NCBI RefSeq assembly: GCF_000834015.1
Contig: NZ_JXQI01000051.1
Coordinates: 1-50,419, forward strand
DNA: 50,419 nt
Direction of reading: 5' to 3'
Source: Prevotella pectinovora
GTDB lineage: Bacteria > Bacteroidota > Bacteroidia > Bacteroidales > Bacteroidaceae
Of the stretch, positions 29,945-39,026 are shown piece by piece. The notes beneath the pieces were generated by a model. The model saw nothing but the letters and a program-made list of their open reading frames with translations. It was not told where the DNA came from and searched no databases. Numbering within the stretch: position 1 is the stretch's first letter; each line of letters opens with the position of its first letter. A program made the translations under genes and the position numbers.

Positions 29945-31654
29945 ATGAAACATATAATTTTAAAGAGTGCGGCTTTGGCTTTCCTGACATTAGGGACAAT
30001 GTCATGTGCCGACGACTTGAATATATCACCAATAGACCCACAGACTTCATCATCGTATGATGTAAAGCAGCTCCTTGCCAAGCAATATGCCTCATTGGGA
30101 CTCACCGGTCAGAAGGGTCCTGACGGTAACGGTGACATGAGTGGTGATGAGGGTGAGAGCGGTTTCTACCGCACGGTGTTCAACCTCAACGAACTCAACA
30201 CCGACGAGATCCTATGGGCATGGCAGGACAATGAAGACATGTCACCGATTACAAACATGGCATGGACATCAGCTTCTCCACGTGTGAACTGGTGCTACCA
30301 ACGCCTTGCCTATGATGTCACGCTTCACAACCAGTTTATCTCTGAGCAGACAGGCAAACTTCCTGACGACGAGATTGCAGAGATTCGTTTCCTGCGTGCT
30401 CTCAACTACTTCGAGTTCCTCGACCTCTTCCGTAGAGCACCGTTCAAACTCGAGTTCAACGGAGAACTGCCTGACGAGAAGGTAGGCATCGACCTCTACA
30501 ACTGGATTGACCAGGAGCTGACAGCCATAGAGCCAATGATGAAAGAAGTGGGAGCATACTGCAACAGCAAAGACTTCGGCCGTGCCGACCGCGGTGCAGC
30601 CTACGCTCTGCATGCCCGTCTCGCACTCAACGCCATGGTATACACCGACGGACAGGTGAACGACTACCAGAAGGCAAAGGACTATTGCGACAAGATCATC
30701 TCGGCAAACGTCTACGAACTCGCCAAGGAGCCAAAGAACGGATACACCGGTTATCAGCAGCTCTTCATGGCTGACAACGACGAGAATCCGGAGGCTATGA
30801 AGGAGATTATCCTCCCTATCCGCCAGGATGGAGCAAAGGCACGTAGTCATGGTGGTTCCACAATGCTTATCAACGGAACACGCTGCAGCGGAATGCCTTA
30901 CTACTATCAGTCAAACCCATGGCAGTGTATCTTTGCACGCAAAGACATGGTTGGCAAGTTCATTCCAAGCCTCGACGTGGTGAATGCCGACAACGACGCT
31001 TGCAGTAAGTCATACGACAAATATCTGAAGGACAACAACCTCGACGCATCCAAACTCACAGAGGCAGACATCCTGAAGATGGACGAGGCACTCGGTGCAA
31101 GCACTAAGGAGATGGTCCGCAAGGCTGGTGACGACCGTGCACTTCTCTACGGAGGATTCGCAGGTGGTGTGCGCCGCCTGTCGCCAGACAAGACAATCAA
31201 GAACTTCTTCGACGGACTCTCTATCGTGAAATGGTCTAACGTGCGTACCGACGGTGCTGCCGCTCATGGAGAGAACTTCTGTGATACAGACATTCCTCTC
31301 TTCCGTCTTGGCGAAATCTACCTCACACGTGCTGAGGCTCTCTATCGTCTCGGCGACAAGCAAGGTGCGCTGAAGGATATCCAGAAGCTGCAGGATCGTG
31401 CCCACAGAATAAACATCGCACAGTCTGTCGACCTCAACTACATCCTCGACGAGTGGTGTCGTGAGTTCTATCTCGAAGGACGCCGCCGCAGCGACCTCGT
31501 TCGTTTCGGTCTCTTCACCAGCAGCCAGTATGTATGGAGCTTCAAGGGCGGTCAGGAAAATGGAGTAGGTGTTGATTCACATTACAACGTTTATCCAGTA
31601 CCAGCCAACGAGATAGCCGGTAACGCCAACTTGCATCAGAACCCTGGTTATTAA
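29945..31654 (+). CDS. susD: SusD-like starch-binding outer-membrane lipoprotein
   Basis: This 569-residue protein has a lipoprotein signal (lipobox LGTMSC, Cys near residue 20). The RagB/SusD fold is recognisable: EIRFLRALNYFEFLDLFRRAPF in the TPR-like N-terminal half and the conserved C-terminal blocks PLFRLGEIYLTRAEALYRLGD, EWCREFYLEGRRRSDLVRFG and YPVPANEI. It would cap the SusC barrel at the cell surface and bind the glucan. The 169-bp spacer after susC carries repeats. The SusE-like gene follows after 54 bp. Confidence 0.95.
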   Translation: MKHIILKSAALAFLTLGTMSCADDLNISPIDPQTSSSYDVKQLLAKQYASLGLTGQKGPDGNGDMSGDEGESGFYRTVFNLNELNTDEILWAWQDNEDMSPITNMAWTSASPRVNWCYQRLAYDVTLHNQFISEQTGKLPDDEIAEIRFLRALNYFEFLDLFRRAPFKLEFNGELPDEKVGIDLYNWIDQELTAIEPMMKEVGAYCNSKDFGRADRGAAYALHARLALNAMVYTDGQVNDYQKAKDYCDKIISANVYELAKEPKNGYTGYQQLFMADNDENPEAMKEIILPIRQDGAKARSHGGSTMLINGTRCSGMPYYYQSNPWQCIFARKDMVGKFIPSLDVVNADNDACSKSYDKYLKDNNLDASKLTEADILKMDEALGASTKEMVRKAGDDRALLYGGFAGGVRRLSPDKTIKNFFDGLSIVKWSNVRTDGAAAHGENFCDTDIPLFRLGEIYLTRAEALYRLGDKQGALKDIQKLQDRAHRINIAQSVDLNYILDEWCREFYLEGRRRSDLVRFGLFTSSQYVWSFKGGQENGVGVDSHYNVYPVPANEIAGNANLHQNPGY

Positions 31655-31708
31655 TCAGGGGGAGAGAGAATAGAAAACATGTTTTATAATCATAAAAGAA
31701 AACGTATC

Positions 31709-32896
31709 ATGAAATATATAAATAAAATAATGATGCTTCCGTTGCTCGTCCTGCCGTTCTTGTTCGCATCCTGCGACAAAGACGACGACTGCAACCCTAC
31801 GCTCGATTTGAGCCATGTGGCAGAGGGCTTCGTTCTCAACACACCGGCTTACGCTGGCAACACATACGACCTCGCCAATTCTGACGGAGTGGAGCTGACA
31901 TGCACCCAGCCTAACTATGGCGACGGAGTGCCATACGTAGTGCGCTATTTCGTACAGGTATCCATCGACCCTACATTCGCTGAAGGAAACAAGGATGCCA
32001 AGTTCAAGGAGCTGTCCACTTCTTTCACAACTGCAAAGATGGCAGCCAACGCCGTGGAGATGAACAACGCATTGGTAGACCTCTATCAGGAGGCTAACCC
32101 TGATGCCGACGTTCCTTCTTCAATGCCTGTTTATATCAGACTGCGTGCCATCATCGACGGATCGATGATAGAGAATCTCGGTGAGACATATTCTAATGTC
32201 ATCACTCTCTCTTCTGTACGTGCCGAATATCAGGCACCTGACGTTGAATATCCTGCTTGTCTCTATGTCGTTGGCTCTTCTATCCAGGACGCTTGGAAAA
32301 GCTGGAAACAGGTGGCTCCGGTATATGGTTTGGAAGGACAGTATTACACTATGGTCTACGTACCGGATGGTGGTTCATTCAAGTGGGGCACTTTCGTGGA
32401 AGACTGGCGCGGATTCGGAAAGATCACCATCGACGACCAGGCTGAAGCAGGCGTTTCAGGCAACGACGACGACAATATCGTGCTTGCAAAGGGCGGATGG
32501 TATGTTCTGCACTTCGATGGTGTTATGTCTTCTGACAAGAAGAGCATCAACTACACTCTGCACATCTATCCTGGCAAGGCTTACGTAATAGGTGCAGCCT
32601 TCGGAAATTGGGACGAGGCAAACGATGCTCTCGCTATGCAGGCTCCTGCCGACAATTCAGGCGAATGGGTATCTCCTGCTTGTACAGCCAGCGGAGAGCT
32701 TCGTGCTTACATCCGCATCCCTGGACTGGAGTGGTGGCGCACAGAGTTCACTCTCTACAACGGCAGCCTGTTCTTCCGCAAGGACAACATCGTTGACAAC
32801 TGGGCTACAAACGTAGGCGATGATTATTCAGTGAAATGCTCTGCTGGTCAGAAACTCTATGTCAACTTCGACAAGAACACCGGTGAGATGAAATAA
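31709..32896 (+). CDS. susE: SusE-like surface starch-binding lipoprotein
   Basis: About 395 residues from ATG 31709; the longer upstream frame from 31679 is less likely because the lipoprotein signal starts here. The lipobox is FLFASC. The N-terminal half resembles the SusE/SusF structural domain (GVELTCTQPNYGDGVPYVVRYFVQVS). Two beta-sandwich modules of the SusE/F carbohydrate-binding type follow, beginning ACLYVVGSSI and KAYVIGAAFGNWDE, with aromatic residues suited to glucan binding. It binds starch at the surface to help SusCD. Similarity to true SusE is by architecture and position, and the sequence appears divergent. Confidence 0.82.
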   Translation: MKYINKIMMLPLLVLPFLFASCDKDDDCNPTLDLSHVAEGFVLNTPAYAGNTYDLANSDGVELTCTQPNYGDGVPYVVRYFVQVSIDPTFAEGNKDAKFKELSTSFTTAKMAANAVEMNNALVDLYQEANPDADVPSSMPVYIRLRAIIDGSMIENLGETYSNVITLSSVRAEYQAPDVEYPACLYVVGSSIQDAWKSWKQVAPVYGLEGQYYTMVYVPDGGSFKWGTFVEDWRGFGKITIDDQAEAGVSGNDDDNIVLAKGGWYVLHFDGVMSSDKKSINYTLHIYPGKAYVIGAAFGNWDEANDALAMQAPADNSGEWVSPACTASGELRAYIRIPGLEWWRTEFTLYNGSLFFRKDNIVDNWATNVGDDYSVKCSAGQKLYVNFDKNTGEMK

Positions 32897-33038
32897 GGTG
32901 GAATTGCCGGATCTTTATAAGACTTGAAAATCTTATATATCCGACATGTTTGATAAACTTATAATCAGAAAGAGAGTGGATGGGACTCTTTCGCTTGAGT
33001 CCTGTCTCTCTCCTTCAAACGACAAAAAACAAACAACA

Positions 33039-34496
33039 ATGAAAAAGACATTATTATATAGCTTGGCAGCTTTGGTGGGACTCTCCTTCGCAAGCTGCAA
33101 CGGCGACTATGACGACTGGACCAATCCTCAGGGATTTGGACAGGAGAACGCCATCACCATTCCTGGTTTCACAGCGACAGCTGCCGGCGACGTCAACCTT
33201 GCCAACCCTGGTGAGAACGTGAAGGTTTTCAACCTCTCTGAGGCTGCTCTGCCAGAGGGAACAGAGCTCAACAAGACCCGCATGATAATCACTCCTACTG
33301 ATGAGGCTGCAACATACGACCTGCCACAGATTCTGGAGGCAAACAACGATGGTACAGTGGACAGCACGGCATTGCAGACCGCTGTGGTGAAGGCTTACGG
33401 AAAGCGTCCGGCATTTCGTCCTTTCAAGGTTCACGTATATTCTGACGTGATGGCAAACGGACAGGCTCTGCTCGTGGATGCAGGAGAAATCAATATCAAC
33501 GTGGCTCCAAAGGCTCCGTTCATCTCTAAGGCTTATTATCTTATCGGCGACTTCAACGACTGGACTACGGATGTGAACAAACTTGCCGGGTATAAGTTCT
33601 CTCGTTCTGACAAGGACGTTTATGAGGATCCTTTCTTCACATTCACCGTGACAACGACAAAGAACGACACGTACTGGAAGATTATCCCACAGGAGAATCT
33701 TGATGCCAACAACATCTGGCAGCAGGGTGTGGTCGGTACAGTCAAGGACGGTTCTACCGATGCCGAGGGTACTCTCGTTACTGATAACCCACAGGCCGGC
33801 AAGATTGCCGAGGCTGGCACATACGTCATTACGCTGAACATGATTGACTACAGCTACAGTGTGGTAAGAGCAGACTCTTATTATATGGTAGGCGGTGTGT
33901 ATGGATGGAACGCAGAGTCTGCTTCTAAGGTTGCTTTCTACAACGAGAGCGGTTCTAAGGCTTCTATCACAACGCAGTGGACCGGCGACGCCAACCTGAA
34001 GATATGGAACCGTGCCGGCATCGGCAACTGGGATGTTGCATGGGGTAGCGTTTCCGACGGAGATAAAAGCATGGAGGGTGCTCTCATTAACAGTGGCGCC
34101 AATGCTTTCGTTTGTCCTGAAAAGGGTGCTTACTACACGCTGACAATCGATATGGCGGCAAAGACCTATTCATGGACAAAGCTCGACAACCAGTCTCCTG
34201 AAGCATTCAATACCGTCAGCCTTATCGGAGGCTTCAACGAATGGAAGGGTGATGTAGACATGGAGCAGACTGCACCACACAACTGGTATATCAACCACAC
34301 CTTCTCTTCAGAGACAGAGTTGAAGTTCCGTTCTAACCACGAATGGACTATCAGCTGGGGTGGAAAGACTACTTCTCTCGCCGGTATGATATATACAGCA
34401 GAGGCCAATGGTGACAATATCGTTATTCCTGCCGGAACATACGACATCTACTTCAACGACATCACACACCAGTTCATGTTCGTGAAAGCGAACTGA
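33039..34496 (+). CDS. SusF/SusE-family multi-module starch-binding lipoprotein
   Basis: About 485 residues from ATG 33039, where a lipoprotein signal ending LSFASC begins. An upstream extension to 32946 has no signal and is rejected. The N-terminal domain contains DWTNPQGFGQENAITIPGF, a segment typical of SusE/SusF-type proteins. Three related beta-sandwich modules follow, starting with AYYLIGDFNDWT, SYYMVGGVYGW and VSLIGGFNEWKG, like the tandem starch-binding modules of SusF. The protein should increase starch capture at the cell surface. It is the last gene of the susC operon and is followed by a strong terminator. Confidence 0.85.
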   Translation: MKKTLLYSLAALVGLSFASCNGDYDDWTNPQGFGQENAITIPGFTATAAGDVNLANPGENVKVFNLSEAALPEGTELNKTRMIITPTDEAATYDLPQILEANNDGTVDSTALQTAVVKAYGKRPAFRPFKVHVYSDVMANGQALLVDAGEININVAPKAPFISKAYYLIGDFNDWTTDVNKLAGYKFSRSDKDVYEDPFFTFTVTTTKNDTYWKIIPQENLDANNIWQQGVVGTVKDGSTDAEGTLVTDNPQAGKIAEAGTYVITLNMIDYSYSVVRADSYYMVGGVYGWNAESASKVAFYNESGSKASITTQWTGDANLKIWNRAGIGNWDVAWGSVSDGDKSMEGALINSGANAFVCPEKGAYYTLTIDMAAKTYSWTKLDNQSPEAFNTVSLIGGFNEWKGDVDMEQTAPHNWYINHTFSSETELKFRSNHEWTISWGGKTTSLAGMIYTAEANGDNIVIPAGTYDIYFNDITHQFMFVKAN

Positions 34497-34570
34497 CATG
34501 ATGTATCAAATGAAAATTCTCATGTTCTGATTTGTAAAAATCAATAAATGTTTATTTAGTTATCGTCAGG

Positions 34571-34609
34571 GCGGACAATGGTTTCAGCGGATTCCATTGT
34601 CCGCTTTTT
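34571..34609 (+). terminator. Intrinsic terminator of the susCDEF-like operon
   Basis: GCGGACAATGG pairs perfectly with CCATTGTCCGC and is followed by TTTTT. Confidence 0.92.
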
Positions 34610-34619
34610 AATATCCCGG

Positions 34620-34974
34620 AAAGCCCTAACGAACGATTGGGGGCAAACTTCTGGCAATCCCTAATGACCTATGGAGTCAATAACCTGGCAATCCCTAATG
34701 ACCGATGGGGATAAACTAAAAATCCCGTTTCCGGCAAACGAAGCTAAGCTTGAGTTTTGCAGAAAACGGGATTTTCCGTATCTTGGGTTTATCTTTTCTG
34801 TCTGTGTCTTTCAGCTGACTTGCAGTATGAACTGTCATCTCGCAAATCAGAATGTTATAACAGGCAGTCTGTATCAGTTTTACTGCAAGTCACGATAACG
34901 TAGTCTTGCAGTCTGGATAACGTAGTCTTGCAGTCTGGGCCTTGTTCTTAAGCCCTGATGGCCGTTTGGGCTTA
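34620..34974. repeat. Cluster of family A half-repeats, a 22-bp tandem duplication and a hairpin
   Basis: Four CCCTAATGACCGA-like words lie at 34620-34643, 34652-34675, 34687-34711 and 34951-34974. Arms 34719-34730 and 34764-34775 (AAAATCCCGTTT/AAACGGGATTTT) form a perfect stem and, on the minus strand, run into TTTTTA, so they may terminate the isomerase-like gene. A 22-bp unit (GATAACGTAGTCTTGCAGTCTG) is duplicated exactly at 34894-34915 and 34916-34937. No gene was seen in this 475-bp gap. Confidence 0.7.
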
Positions 34975-36450
34975 TGCCCATGGATTCTCCGTTGGGTAGG
35001 GGAGAGACTTAGGCTGGTTGTAAGCGATATCCTTGATGCCGAGATATTTGAATACCTCGAAGAGCGTCTTGCCGACATGTGAGAAGGCAACGGCACCATG
35101 ATGAGGATATCCTTTCTGGATGAGCACGTGGCGATAGAAACGACCCATCTCGCGGATGGCGAAGATTCCGATGCCGCCGAACGAGCGTGTAGGCACGTCG
35201 AGCACCTCGCCCTCAGCGATATAAGAGCGCAGATTGCCCTCAGAGTCACACTGCAGACGATAGAATGTGATTGGGCTGGCAGCGATGTCTCCCTCCAGAG
35301 TGCCACGGGTGAAGTCGGGAGTGCCGCCGTTCTCGAGCAGACGGTTCTGGATGAGCTGATATTTGATGGCACGGGCAGAACACATCTTGCACTGAGGAGT
35401 GTTGCCGCAGTGGAAGCCCATGAAGGTGTCTGTGAGCTGGTAGTCGTATTTGCCGGTGATGTCCTCGTCGTAGATATATTTAGGCACGGAGTTGTTGATG
35501 TCGAGCAGAGTCACCGTGTCGTCAGAAGCACAGATGCCGATGAACTCTGAGAGAGCACCGTAGATGTCCACCTCGCAGGCCACAGGGATGCCACGGCTTG
35601 CCAGACGGCTGTTCACGTAGCATGGCTCAAATCCGAACTGGCTTGGGAATGCAGGCCAGCATTTGTCGGCGAATGCCACATACTGGCGGGAACCCTTGTG
35701 TTGCTCTGCCCAGTCAAGGAGAGTAAGCTCAAACTGTGCCATGCGGCGGCTCAGGTCCGGGTAATATTTGCCTTCGCCCATCTCTTCTGCCATTTCCTTG
35801 CATACGGCGTCGATGCGAGGGTCGTTCTCGTGCTCCTTGTAAGCCACGAGCAGGTCGAGCTCTGAATTTTCTTCTATCTCCACGCCCAGTTCATAGAGTC
35901 CCTTGATAGGAGCGTTGCAAGCGAAGAAATCCTGTGGACGAGGACCGAAGGTGATGATTTTCAGACCCTTCAGACCTATGATGGTGCGTGCCACCGGCAC
36001 GAAGTCTTTGATCATCTTTGCCACTTCTTCTGCCGTTCCAACCGGATACTCAGGGATATATCCCTTCAGATGGCGCATGCCCAGATTGTATGAGCAGTTG
36101 AGCATACCGCAGTATGCGTCTCCACGGCCGTTTATCATGTCGCCGTCGCCTTCGGCAGCTGCCACAAACATCACCGGACCGTCAAACTCCTTTGCAATAA
36201 GTGTCTCCGGTGTTTCCGGACCGAAGTTGCCGAGGAACACCACGAGGGCGTTGCAGCCTTCTGCCTTCACTTCGGCAACGGCCTTGAGCATGTCCTGCTC
36301 ATTCTCTACGGTGGTCTGGCAGTTGAAAATCTCACCTGTGTATTCTTTTACAATGTTCTCGCGACGCTGTGTTGACAGCGCGATAGGGAAACAGTCACGG
36401 CTGACGGCGATGATGCCCAGCTTGACCTGAGGAATGTTGTTGCTAACCAT
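34972..36450 (-). CDS. L-fucose/L-arabinose isomerase-fold protein
   Basis: About 492 residues from ATG 36450; an open upstream stretch to 36567 reads through the promoter and is excluded. It has the three-part FucI/AraA-like organisation, with blocks such as LGNFGPETPETLIAKEFDGP, FGPRPQDFFACNAPIKGLYELG, SRLASRGIPVACEVDIYGALS and GFHCGNTPQCKMC. The family includes ketol isomerases of deoxy- and aldoses, but many Bacteroidetes members have no assigned substrate. Conserved Glu and Asp residues in the CEVDIYGALSEF and LLDINN regions fit metal binding. It stands alone beside manA on the same strand with its own promoter box. Confidence 0.75.
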   Translation of the reverse strand: MVSNNIPQVKLGIIAVSRDCFPIALSTQRRENIVKEYTGEIFNCQTTVENEQDMLKAVAEVKAEGCNALVVFLGNFGPETPETLIAKEFDGPVMFVAAAEGDGDMINGRGDAYCGMLNCSYNLGMRHLKGYIPEYPVGTAEEVAKMIKDFVPVARTIIGLKGLKIITFGPRPQDFFACNAPIKGLYELGVEIEENSELDLLVAYKEHENDPRIDAVCKEMAEEMGEGKYYPDLSRRMAQFELTLLDWAEQHKGSRQYVAFADKCWPAFPSQFGFEPCYVNSRLASRGIPVACEVDIYGALSEFIGICASDDTVTLLDINNSVPKYIYDEDITGKYDYQLTDTFMGFHCGNTPQCKMCSARAIKYQLIQNRLLENGGTPDFTRGTLEGDIAASPITFYRLQCDSEGNLRSYIAEGEVLDVPTRSFGGIGIFAIREMGRFYRHVLIQKGYPHHGAVAFSHVGKTLFEVFKYLGIKDIAYNQPKSLPYPTENPWA

Positions 36451-36503
36451 AATTGTATTTTTGAAATGTTTTTGTATGTCTGTTTCTTTGGTAAAGATGT
36501 ATG

Positions 36504-36511
36504 CAAAGATA
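36504..36511 (-). promoter_or_regulatory. TAnnTTTG promoter box for the isomerase-like gene
   Basis: The minus strand reads GTATCTTTGCAT, containing TATCTTTG, about 55 bp ahead of ATG 36450. Confidence 0.55.
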
Positions 36512-36627
36512 CATTTTATATTATATATAAAAAAGAATTCATGAAGTGTATTAATAACAATTAGCATTAATTCACTCCATGAACTGCACTTGCGGCATAT
36601 CGCAAGCGGTATGCCGGCTCCTTCAAG

Positions 36628-36704
36628 CCCTAATGACCGGTTTTGGTCAAACGGTCATCATGACCATAAGATATTGTTTCAAGCCCAATCTGTCATTAGG
36701 GTTT
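36628..36704. repeat. Inverted pair of family A half-repeats
   Basis: AGCCCTAATGACCGGTTTTGG (from 36628) and AAGCCCAATCTGTCATTAGGG (to about 36700) face each other and are separated by about 30 bp, between the isomerase-like gene and manA. Confidence 0.6.
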
Positions 36705-36716
36705 GTTGTGGTCGGT

Positions 36717-37757
36717 TTATTTGCTCGACAGGTGGAGAAAACGCGTTATGCGGTGTCCCAGATCGCGTTTCTTGTTGTCGATGAATGCGTCGAGAATCCT
36801 TGTGGTCCCGTTTAGCGGCACCACGTCGTAGTCGGCGATGGCGGCAGGGATAAGACAGCTGTATCCCTCTCTCACCGTCGTCTCTTCGCCTGTCTCTCTT
36901 ATCCTTATCTTGAAGTCGCCCTTGATACACATCGTTATGATGAAACTGTCGTATTTCAGCAGGTTGCGGTGGAACGGCTCCGTCAGTTCAGCCACTCTTA
37001 CGCTGAAGAACTGTGAATCCATGATGAGGTTGGCACGGTTGTCATCCTCTTTATATATAGTGCGATATTCGTCCTCCACATTGAAGTCGAGAGCTTCGGC
37101 AGCCAGTTCGGTGTGCAGCTCACGCGGTTTCCCGTCCAGGCCGGGTCTGTTGTAGTCGAAGATGCGGTAGGTGACGTCTGACGACTGCTGCACTTCGGCA
37201 AGCAGGATGCCGCTGCAGATGGCGTGTACTCTGCCTGCCGGCAGATAGAACACGTCTCCGGCCTTCACCTCATGGCGGGCAAGCACGTCGGTTATGGTGC
37301 CGTCGGCGATACGCTTCTTGTATTCGTATTCAGAGATTTTCGATTTGAATCCGGCATACAGATAACTGCCGGGATTGGCGTCGATGACATACCACATCTC
37401 TGTCTTTCCCGATTTGCCGTGTACTCTCTTTGCCATCTCGTCGTTGGGATGCACCTGAATGCTGAGGTCTCCTTTGGCATCGATGAGTTTCACGAGCAGT
37501 GGCATCTTGCCATCATACAGCTTGTTCACCGATTCGCCCAGGATTTCCTTCGGATGTGCGTCGATAACGGTTGTCAGTTCTTTGCCTGCCCATTCGCCGT
37601 TGCTCACGATGCTTGTGCTCGACGGTACGGCGCTCACCTCCCAGCTTTCACCGATGGGGGTATCTTGCGGCTTGAGTCCCTTATATGGGCAGAGCCTGTC
37701 GCCTCCCCATACCACGGTGTGCAGGTTGGGTTCGAATAATAGCGGATATAGTGTCAT
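36717..37757 (-). CDS. manA: Mannose-6-phosphate isomerase, class I
   Basis: About 346 residues from ATG 37757; the frame extends to a TTG at 37778 but the family starts near MTLYPLLFEP. The cupin metal ligands are present: QVHPND and the Glu in GKTEMWYVID in the first half, and His in LPAGRVHAI. An Arg-containing segment (GLDGKPRELHTE) follows. The enzyme interconverts mannose-6-phosphate and fructose-6-phosphate and needs Zn. The compact length is that of the Bacteroidetes/Firmicutes short form. It is monocistronic with a promoter box at 37814-37821. Confidence 0.92.
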   Translation of the reverse strand: MTLYPLLFEPNLHTVVWGGDRLCPYKGLKPQDTPIGESWEVSAVPSSTSIVSNGEWAGKELTTVIDAHPKEILGESVNKLYDGKMPLLVKLIDAKGDLSIQVHPNDEMAKRVHGKSGKTEMWYVIDANPGSYLYAGFKSKISEYEYKKRIADGTITDVLARHEVKAGDVFYLPAGRVHAICSGILLAEVQQSSDVTYRIFDYNRPGLDGKPRELHTELAAEALDFNVEDEYRTIYKEDDNRANLIMDSQFFSVRVAELTEPFHRNLLKYDSFIITMCIKGDFKIRIRETGEETTVREGYSCLIPAAIADYDVVPLNGTTRILDAFIDNKKRDLGHRITRFLHLSSK

Positions 37758-37813
37758 GTTCTTCTGTCTGTTGTTCAAAATAAGTTAATTACAAACTTGT
37801 ATATAAGATAATG

Positions 37814-37821
37814 CAAAGATA
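37814..37821 (-). promoter_or_regulatory. TAnnTTTG promoter box for manA
   Basis: The minus strand reads GTATCTTTGCATTATC. The TATCTTTG box is about 57 bp ahead of ATG 37757. Confidence 0.55.
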
Positions 37822-37881
37822 CATTTTTTTTATTTACTCCAAAAAACAAACAGAAATATATTTGTTGATGCGTATTGAAAC

Positions 37882-38457
37882 TTATCTCACGTTGATTATC
37901 TTGTGTGTCTGCAACGACAGTTTCCATTTGGGGTGCTTCAGACAATAGTCTATCGTTCCCCGCAGGTTTGCCTTGTTCTGCGTCTCGTCTTTCACGTCGC
38001 ATGGTTGCAGGCGGTATTCCTTTGCTTCTACATTGGCATATCTGTCCACTCCTTCGTCGTTGCCCTCATACACCACCTTCAGCTCGTCTATCCTGTGCAG
38101 CTTCAGCGGTTTCCCTTTCGGCGAACATGTTATCCAGTCTATCTGGCAGTCTTCTGGCAGTTCGTATGTGCCGTTGGTCTCCATTGCCACATAGCATCCC
38201 TCCGCATGTAGCTTCTCTATCAGCGATGCCGTGACCTGCATCGAAGGCTCTCCGCCGGTGATGACAACGAAGCGTGCCGGAAATTGCCTCACTTCCTCAA
38301 CAATCTCCTCCTCTGTCATCTCCACGTATCTGGAGTGGTCGGTGTCGCAGAACGAACACTTGAGGTTGCAGCCGGCAAAGCGCACGAAAACGGCTGGCGT
38401 TCCCGTGTGGCGTCCTTCTCCCTGCAGACTATAGAATATCTCGTTTATCCGCATCAT
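37882..38457 (-). CDS. queE: 7-carboxy-7-deazaguanine synthase
   Basis: This 191-residue radical-SAM enzyme has the CxxxCxxC motif at Cys30, Cys34 and Cys37 (AGCNLKCSFCDT), preceded by SLQGEGRHTGTPAVFVR, a QueE signature. TGGEPSMQ and METNGTYELP are further SAM and substrate-contact blocks. It converts 6-carboxytetrahydropterin to 7-carboxy-7-deazaguanine in preQ0/queuosine synthesis. Its ATG overlaps the TGA of queD (ATGA), so the pair is translationally coupled. The second ATG, 3 nt downstream, is an equally possible start. Confidence 0.95.
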   Translation of the reverse strand: MMRINEIFYSLQGEGRHTGTPAVFVRFAGCNLKCSFCDTDHSRYVEMTEEEIVEEVRQFPARFVVITGGEPSMQVTASLIEKLHAEGCYVAMETNGTYELPEDCQIDWITCSPKGKPLKLHRIDELKVVYEGNDEGVDRYANVEAKEYRLQPCDVKDETQNKANLRGTIDYCLKHPKWKLSLQTHKIINVR

Positions 38458-38795
38458 TCCTCCTCGTCCTTAACGTATGTCACCATATTGTTGGAACTCT
38501 CCTCCACGTCCACCTTGTAGCATTCCGGAATCTGGTCGCACACCCATTTGGCTATGTTCTCCGCCGTAGGGTTGAAAGGCAGCAGCTCGTTGAAGTTGCC
38601 GTGGTCAAGATAGTCGTGTATCTTGTTCTTGATATGCTTGAAATCAATCACCATCCCCACCTCGTTCAGTTCTCTGGCCTTGCAGTATACGGTAACGATC
38701 CAGTTGTGACCGTGCAGGTTGGTGCATTTGCTCTCGTAGGGCAGACTGAGTTTGTGGCAGCCTGCTATTTCCATCTTCTTTTTTACGTAATACAT
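38454..38795 (-). CDS. queD: 6-carboxytetrahydropterin synthase
   Basis: This 113-residue PTPS-family protein has Zn ligands His14, His28 and His30 and the catalytic Cys24 in SKCTNLHGHNW, followed by the Glu of DVEES. It converts 7,8-dihydroneopterin triphosphate to 6-carboxytetrahydropterin, the QueE substrate. The overlap with queE makes a two-gene queuosine operon. A TAACTTTG promoter box lies at 38820-38827 on the minus strand. Confidence 0.95.
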   Translation of the reverse strand: MYYVKKKMEIAGCHKLSLPYESKCTNLHGHNWIVTVYCKARELNEVGMVIDFKHIKNKIHDYLDHGNFNELLPFNPTAENIAKWVCDQIPECYKVDVEESSNNMVTYVKDEEE

Positions 38796-38819
38796 TTATT
38801 GTGAAGCTAATTCTGACTG

Positions 38820-38827
38820 CAAAGTTA
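38820..38827 (-). promoter_or_regulatory. TAnnTTTG promoter box for queDE
   Basis: The minus strand reads CTAACTTTGCAG, a consensus -7 box 25 bp ahead of the queD ATG. Confidence 0.6.
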
Positions 38828-38945
38828 GTGTAAAAATCCTAATTCCGGCATCTCTAATAGGTTGTTTAGGGCTTAAAACTCTTCAGACAAGCTTAAAAAG
38901 TCTAAATATCAGTGTTTTTGTAACAACTTTGTAACAAATGATAAT

Positions 38946-38953
38946 TACTTTTG
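38946..38953 (+). promoter_or_regulatory. TAnnTTTG promoter box for terC
   Basis: TACTTTTG followed by CATCC. A TTTG word at 38928-38931 lies upstream but closer than usual. A family B repeat (TGTCAACTCGTCAACT) occurs in the leader at about 38998-39013. Confidence 0.5.
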
Positions 38954-39026
38954 CATCCGCTTGAGAAGACAGGCTTGAGGATATTCCTCCCGCCTTTGTC
39001 AACTCGTCAACTATAAATATTTAAAT

